Below, piece by piece: positions 60,907 through 64,000 of a DNA stretch of 64,000 bases; the stretch's first letter is position 1; every line of letters starts with the position of its first letter. This stretch comes from Lacipirellulaceae bacterium (lineage in GTDB: Bacteria; Planctomycetota; Planctomycetia; Pirellulales; Lacipirellulaceae): assembly GCA_040218535.1 (NCBI GenBank), contig JAVJRG010000005.1, positions 186,001 to 250,000 of the forward strand. Reading direction: 5' to 3'. Below the pieces are notes generated by a model that was not told the DNA's origin, searched no databases, and worked only from the letters and a program-made list of their open reading frames with translations. The position numbers and the translations under genes are program-made.

Positions 60907-61547
60907 TTGCTGGCAAGTTCAGGGAAAACATCGAGATTCAATCGCTCCGTACGAATGAATTTTCGTAGTCGCTCCAAAAAATCGTACTTAAAGTTCGCCA
61001 CCTGCTGTTCGCTTAAGCTGAGCGCTTCAGCGACCTCCTTATTTCCGCGTCCGACGACGAACAGCATCTCCATGCATTTCACTTTTTCCCAATCACCCTG
61101 CTCTCTCCATTTATTGAGTTGGGCTTCGATGCCGTCGGCGAGGACCTCGTCTTCAAGTCGTCGGCGTTCGGCACTTCGTGCGATGCTGCTCGCGTGACGT
61201 GCTCTACCCTCGGGTTCCCAATTGCCGCTGGAGCCGTCGGCAGAGGAGAAAGGCACCGCGGGACGACGCCCTTCGCGACGCAGATAGTCGGTCAGTTTGT
61301 GGGCGGCGATCGTGAACAGCCAGCTTTCCAGCGGGCGACGGACGTCGTAGTTAGGAAGGCTCGTCAAGAAGCCAATGAACGTATCTTGGACGACATCCTC
61401 GCTGGCAGCACGGCGGCGGAGACGGCTCTCGACAAATGCCAGCAGGCGCCCCTCGTACTGCCCGATCAAGCGAGTCCAAGCGTCGGGTTTTCCAGCGCGA
61501 ATCGCCTCGACCAGTAGGGCGTCAGGATTCGCAGGAGACGTGGTCAT
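60903..61547 (-). CDS. ECF-type RNA polymerase sigma factor
   Basis: 214 residues. Region 2: SEDVVQDTFIGFLTSLPNYD and PLESWLFTIAAHKLTDYLRR; region 4: GRGNKEVAEALSLSEQQVAN, FKYDFLERLRKFI. It directs transcription of a small regulon and is paired by overlap with the zinc-finger gene. Start ATG 61547. Upstream is a hairpin at 61570-61629 and the two membrane-protein genes. Confidence 0.92.
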   Translation of the reverse strand: MTTSPANPDALLVEAIRAGKPDAWTRLIGQYEGRLLAFVESRLRRRAASEDVVQDTFIGFLTSLPNYDVRRPLESWLFTIAAHKLTDYLRREGRRPAVPFSSADGSSGNWEPEGRARHASSIARSAERRRLEDEVLADGIEAQLNKWREQGDWEKVKCMEMLFVVGRGNKEVAEALSLSEQQVANFKYDFLERLRKFIRTERLNLDVFPELASK

Positions 61548-61569
61548 GAAAGTTCAGCTTATACAGTCG

Positions 61570-61629
61570 TTTAGCCCGTTGCCGAAGGCGAGGTTTTCAG
61601 CGTGTCTCGCCTTCGGCAGCGGGCGAAAC
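61570..61629. repeat. Hairpin upstream of the second sigma gene
   Basis: Arms 61570-61592 (TTTAGCCCGTTGCCGAAGGC) and 61606-61629 are imperfect inverted copies. It lies between the membrane-protein gene and the sigma gene and may end transcription of the former. Confidence 0.78.
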
Positions 61630-61642
61630 ATAGCTAGAAGAA

Positions 61643-63100
61643 TTACATGTTCTCAGCGATGAGCCCGATCAGACAGATGCCTCCGATTATCGCCGCTGGA
61701 ACGCCTAGGAACAAGCGCTTCGTGTAATAGCCACGTGTAAAAGTATCGAGCCAAAGAAGCCCCCACACGCCTGCGATGATGGCTAAGGTCAATCCTGCGA
61801 AGGCAGTGACTCCAAAGATGCGATCGAGACGCTCGTAGTCTCGCCACTGGTTAAGCAGAAAGGCGTTTTGCTCAGGACCAAACTCCATTAAAACGTGCAG
61901 CGTTTTCATTTCCCCCACCGAGGTGTCCAAAACCTCGATATATTCCCCATCAGGAGGACATAAAACGCGGAGAATTGTTTGTGGAGTGATGTTGTACCGC
62001 CTGAGGTTGGAAACGTGCCCCTGGTTGAAGGCGGGCTGAGAACGGACCAGTTCTTGAAGGTGGACGACGACTGCTTCCTCAAGCTTTCTTTCAATCTGGC
62101 GGTAGCAGTCAGACGTCGTCTTAAAGGGCCCTGCAGAGACCACGCGTCTCGTCACGTTGCCAGTGCGTTTGGGAGGATTTGTTACCCAGCTTGGAGGAGC
62201 CGCTGGTGGCTCGGCCGTGACCGGCTGATCTTCTTCGTCAGTTTTTTTGGCATTCGGGGCAGTTTCCGCGGCGGATGCTTCCTCCGCTTTGTCATTCGCT
62301 TTGTCATTGGGTTCCTCGAGCTGGATACGCGGTTTCGTAAGCTCTTCATGCAGCTCATCAATGCTCGCAACGGCGGCTGCACCCTGTGCCTGAGCAGCTC
62401 GAGCAGTTGCCATTTGAGTGTCAGCCACCGCTCGCGCTTCCTGAACCACTCGCTGGCTCGTTCGGGAAGCACTGAGCCAGAAAAATACACTGCCGATGAG
62501 CAACAACCCCAGTACTGAACCCACGGTTCCCCATGCGGATGGGCGATCGTCTGCGTGTTCCTCTTCTTTTCCAAAGTGCCGCCACAACGCGAACAGGACG
62601 ATCAGGGCGAGGGGGAACAGCAACAGAAACCCAAAGCTAAAGCGTGTGCTGGTCGAAACATAGGTCGGTGCAGCACCTGCCGCATTGGAATAGGTAACGG
62701 CAGCTTCTTCGTCCTCCGCGGGGGCGATTTCGACGTTCGACTTCTGAAGCGGATCGTCCTGCGCCGCGATGACGGTCGATGGATTGACGAGGACCTCATT
62801 GTAAATCTGTGCCATCTCAGCAGTGTTCGTGAGTGGCCTTGATTGACGCTTGACGCCCGCAGAGGTTGCCCCGTGATACTCACCGCTGAAGTACCATAGT
62901 CCTGAAGTGCCAACAATGGCAGACATACCAAGTGCTGCAGCGGCGATTCTCCCGAGTACTCCCGCTGACATCGGCGTGCCTGTCAGCCAACGAAGCACAT
63001 GGTAAAGAATCGCAACGCCCAACAGGATAAATACCAACGGCATTAGAATTGTGGCAGCAGTCATCAAGTAGGAAGGTGAGCTAAGTGCCTGAGCGACCAT
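61643..63100 (-). CDS. Membrane protein of unknown function
   Basis: 485 residues. Hydrophobic helices near 15-35, 50-70, about 155-175, 192-210 and at the C-terminus (420-485). The loop between 70 and 150 and the region 225-320 (a Glu/Ala/Lys-rich linker, KANDKAEEASAAETAPNAKK) are polar. A conserved-looking beta-rich patch is NITPQTILRVLCPPDGEYIE. No family recognised. The ATG follows the previous stop directly (TAAATG), so the two are one operon. Confidence 0.78.
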   Translation of the reverse strand: MVAQALSSPSYLMTAATILMPLVFILLGVAILYHVLRWLTGTPMSAGVLGRIAAAALGMSAIVGTSGLWYFSGEYHGATSAGVKRQSRPLTNTAEMAQIYNEVLVNPSTVIAAQDDPLQKSNVEIAPAEDEEAAVTYSNAAGAAPTYVSTSTRFSFGFLLLFPLALIVLFALWRHFGKEEEHADDRPSAWGTVGSVLGLLLIGSVFFWLSASRTSQRVVQEARAVADTQMATARAAQAQGAAAVASIDELHEELTKPRIQLEEPNDKANDKAEEASAAETAPNAKKTDEEDQPVTAEPPAAPPSWVTNPPKRTGNVTRRVVSAGPFKTTSDCYRQIERKLEEAVVVHLQELVRSQPAFNQGHVSNLRRYNITPQTILRVLCPPDGEYIEVLDTSVGEMKTLHVLMEFGPEQNAFLLNQWRDYERLDRIFGVTAFAGLTLAIIAGVWGLLWLDTFTRGYYTKRLFLGVPAAIIGGICLIGLIAENM

Positions 63101-64000
63101 TTAGACCACCTCTCCCGCCAGCTCACGCCGGCGACTGGGTGGCATCCAGTGAGAGGTGAGCTGCACTGTGAACGCAGTGGCCATCACGACGATCATCCCC
63201 ACGGGTTGCGGGAACCAGGTGATGAGGCTCAGACCCCAGCTCGCAGCACCGCAGACCGCGATCGACCACACGCTGACGCGGCTATTGCGGGTGTAGTCGG
63301 CATGGCGCCACCACCGCAGGCCCACCATCAGGATGGTGAAGTACGAGGCGAACATGGCTAACGGCAGTGAAACGGCACCTCGGTCGAAGTAGCCCTGCTT
63401 CAACTCGGGGCTCGTCCAACCAAGCAGACCTGCAAATAAAGTGTCGTGAGGGCCGGGAACGAAGTTACGATTCACAGGCAAATCGAGCATGAGGGTTTGG
63501 GCAAGCACATAGGCAGACAATCCAAGCAAAGCTCCTGAGAATAGCATGATGAATCGCATTGGCGCCTGGTCCTCGAACCGTCCCTCGGTCAACTTAGCTG
63601 GCACGATCACAGCCCAACTAGCCAGTATGGTTGTCAAGACCGTCCAAATGGACAGCTCCAGCGACGCATGGCTAGCACCAGAGAAAATGCAGGCGACGAG
63701 TGCCGTCACTGATGCGACGATGGCAGAGCTCAACAGCGCGCCGAACAAGCTACTTGCTCGTTGGCGGAGCGTGCGGTCCGCCAGTTCGCGATACGCAGCA
63801 TGACGCCAACCTTGGTTCTTCCGTTTTCTCCAAGGTGACTTTGTGTAGGTGGGTTGCTTGGGCTTTGAGGGTGCTTCCGCTCCGAGGAACGACTCGACAC
63901 TCTGCGGCTCGAAGCTCGAGATGCTTCCTGGCTCGCCGCCGGGTTCACGGTGACTGGTGAACTCGCGTTGCCCAGCAGGGTGTGATCTTGGTCGGTCGCG
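63101..64000 (-). CDS. Membrane protein, 5' part beyond the window
   Basis: The frame is open from 63101 to the window edge, giving 299 visible residues. The N-terminal visible part is polar and Pro/Ser-rich (SFEPQSVESFLGAEAPSKPK, then YTKSPWRKRKNQGWRHAAYR). From about residue 85 on there are six to seven hydrophobic helices (SSAIVASVTALVACIFSGAS and others). In Planctomycetes this arrangement can follow a kinase domain, but nothing in the visible part shows one. The next gene starts right after its stop. Confidence 0.75.
   Translation of the reverse strand, partial: RDRPRSHPAGQREFTSHREPGGEPGSISSFEPQSVESFLGAEAPSKPKQPTYTKSPWRKRKNQGWRHAAYRELADRTLRQRASSLFGALLSSAIVASVTALVACIFSGASHASLELSIWTVLTTILASWAVIVPAKLTEGRFEDQAPMRFIMLFSGALLGLSAYVLAQTLMLDLPVNRNFVPGPHDTLFAGLLGWTSPELKQGYFDRGAVSLPLAMFASYFTILMVGLRWWRHADYTRNSRVSVWSIAVCGAASWGLSLITWFPQPVGMIVVMATAFTVQLTSHWMPPSRRRELAGEVV

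Noticed and set aside
1-64000. CRISPR arrays, prophage or insertion sequences
   Set aside because: No regularly spaced direct repeats, integrase, transposase or phage structural genes were seen; the repeats here are palindromic and irregularly spaced.
63101-64000. The membrane protein as a 215-aa gene starting at 63748
   Set aside because: The frame stays open to the window edge with protein-like sequence upstream of that TTG, so the gene is partial.

Overview
The window looks like a chromosomal segment of a planctomycete, most likely order Pirellulales. The evidence is the combination of an ECF sigma factor next to a Hanks-type Ser/Thr kinase carrying an anti-sigma zinc finger, a DUF1080 protein, exported sulfatases with dockerin-like repeats and PEP-CTERM tails, FloA, a SpoVG next to ispE, and many exported proteins with no recognisable family. 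The DNA is moderately GC-rich, genes lie on both strands in short operons, and no phage, IS element or CRISPR array is visible.

Layout. 1-9.6 kb: a DAACS symporter cut by the window edge, an exported TPR protein, an exported EF-hand-like protein, and a signalling unit (ECF sigma factor, zinc-finger kinase, translationally coupled glycine-rich repeat protein). 9.7-20 kb: a DUF1080 protein, then housekeeping genes: prfB with its +1 programmed frameshift, mnmA, floA, spoVG with a zinc-ribbon insert, ispE, a DUF368 polyprenyl-phosphate transporter, tmk and a WYL regulator. 20-31 kb: a TolC-like outer-membrane lipoprotein, a 755-aa exported unknown, dnaX with the SRP RNA gene (ffs) upstream, a haloalkane-dehalogenase-like hydrolase, a CitG-family protein with a PTPS-family protein, and an isolated fliG. 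31-40.9 kb: tRNA-Ala, a sulfatase interrupted by an in-frame TGA, a 62-aa basic protein, hemW, a family-4 uracil-DNA glycosylase, der, tRNA-Val, a 29-aa very basic peptide and a stand-alone EF-Tu domain-3-like protein. 40.9-54 kb: an accessory block with a sugar ABC transporter lacking its ATPase, a penicillin-acylase-family Ntn hydrolase, a 1114-aa sulfatase with three dockerin-like repeats, a sugar isomerase/epimerase-like protein and an 884-aa exported protein that may be a new glycosidase. 54-64 kb: a Nif3-family protein, a GT2, a possibly BshC-like protein, a GNAT protein, a rhomboid protease, an ECF sigma/zinc-finger pair and two membrane proteins, the last cut by the right edge.

The most unusual feature is a dense set of imperfect palindromes and inverted repeat pairs (at least five sequence families) in intergenic spaces. 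They often form the end of a gene: the stop codons of the first sigma factor, tmk, hemW and the 203-aa gene lie inside repeat arms, several genes have their only plausible start codons inside a repeat, and one palindrome of about 100 bp sits in frame inside the penicillin-acylase gene. This resembles REP-type or Rickettsia palindromic elements but I do not recognise the families by name.

Functionally, the accessory block probably serves uptake and breakdown of sulfated or acylated carbohydrate. The two ECF sigma units are likely separate envelope- or signal-responsive regulons. The rest is core metabolism, translation and replication.
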